Positions 14,070-14,139 of a stretch of DNA of 14,139 bases are shown one piece after another. Source of the DNA: Bacteroidota bacterium (GTDB taxonomy: Bacteria > Bacteroidota > Bacteroidia > Bacteroidales > F082); the NCBI GenBank assembly GCA_002686705.1, contig NYYH01000022.1, forward strand, positions 1 through 14,139. Direction: 5' to 3'. The position numbers and the translations under genes are program-made. The notes under the pieces are model-generated. The model had not been told where the DNA came from and made no database searches. It saw only the letters and a list, made by a program, of their open reading frames with translations. Position 1 is the first letter of the stretch, and each line of letters begins with the position of its first letter.

Positions 14070-14086
14070 TGATTAATAAGAATTAA

Positions 14087-14139
14087 ATGAAGAGTAAAAA
14101 CACAATTGTTTGTTTTGGTCCAGGTCCGATGTTTAAGGG
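14087..14139 (+). CDS. Probable GT4-like glycosyltransferase, N-terminal fragment
   Basis: Only 17 complete codons are present before the window ends: MKSKNTIVCFGPGPMFK followed by a partial Gly codon. A short beta strand leading into GPGPMFKG is the usual opening of some GT-B family 4 glycosyltransferases, where the glycine-rich loop contacts the donor (as in family members beginning with GPGP.FKGGI). The frame is open and the ATG follows an A/T-rich leader like the other genes. Its place after a GT2 enzyme and a sugar epimerase fits. The call rests on about ten residues and is tentative. Confidence 0.5.
   Translation, partial: MKSKNTIVCFGPGPMFK

Noticed and set aside
13958..14070. CRISPR-like reading of the repeated CACAAAG units
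   Set aside because: Units are short, degenerate, unevenly spaced and inverted, and no cas gene is present.
1..14139. A new defence system, mobile island or other undescribed system
   Set aside because: All larger genes fit known families of sugar-nucleotide metabolism, glycosyl transfer, secreted hydrolysis or translation; no transposase, integrase, nuclease or toxin-antitoxin pair was seen.

Overview
The window reads as a chromosomal segment of a member of the Bacteroidota, probably near the Bacteroidales/Marinilabiliales. The DNA is AT-rich, start codons lack Shine-Dalgarno sequences and sit behind A/T-rich leaders, and several spacers carry the phylum's TAnnTTTG -7 promoter box. The gene content fits too: DUF4199-type membrane proteins, a secreted S9 peptidase and a discoidin-bearing glycoside hydrolase. 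Taxonomy is inferred from these traits only.

Left part, minus strand (1-5014): ugd, uxs, an rfbD-like reductase and a partial phosphoglucomutase/phosphomannomutase run in one direction with 43-88 base gaps and look like one operon. The pgm product glucose-1-phosphate feeds UDP-glucose, which ugd oxidises to UDP-glucuronate and uxs decarboxylates to UDP-xylose. rfbD would supply dTDP-rhamnose, but its usual partners rfbA, rfbB and rfbC are not in the window.

Middle part, minus strand (5158-9693): two secreted enzymes, each with its own -7 box. One is an S9 prolyl-oligopeptidase-type peptidase with an N-terminal propeller. The other is a clan-A-like glycoside hydrolase behind nested discoidin-like modules. 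A tRNA-Lys(UUU) gene with an encoded CCA, its promoter and a hairpin terminator sit just upstream of the hydrolase. Next come a YrdC/YciO-family gene (9754-10374) and the small SRP RNA (about 10478-10578), all minus strand.

Right part, plus strand (10664-14139): a divergent cluster of a DUF4199-like membrane protein, a second such gene broken by a one-base frameshift, a polyprenyl-phosphate-type GT2 glycosyltransferase with two C-terminal membrane helices, an NAD-dependent sugar epimerase/dehydratase of unknown specificity, and the first codons of a probable GT4-like glycosyltransferase. With the left operon this gives a surface-polysaccharide theme: nucleotide-sugar supply on one side, sugar transfer on the other.

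Non-coding structure includes two spacers with degenerate octamer repeats (2671-2697 and 12752-12813) and an imperfect palindromic element at 13953-14069 flanked by 9-base direct repeats. No gene-free stretch exceeds 300 bases. I see no CRISPR array, transposase, phage gene or defence system, and no convincing new biological system. The points most worth checking are the frameshifted DUF4199 gene, the nested discoidin architecture and the two repeat families.
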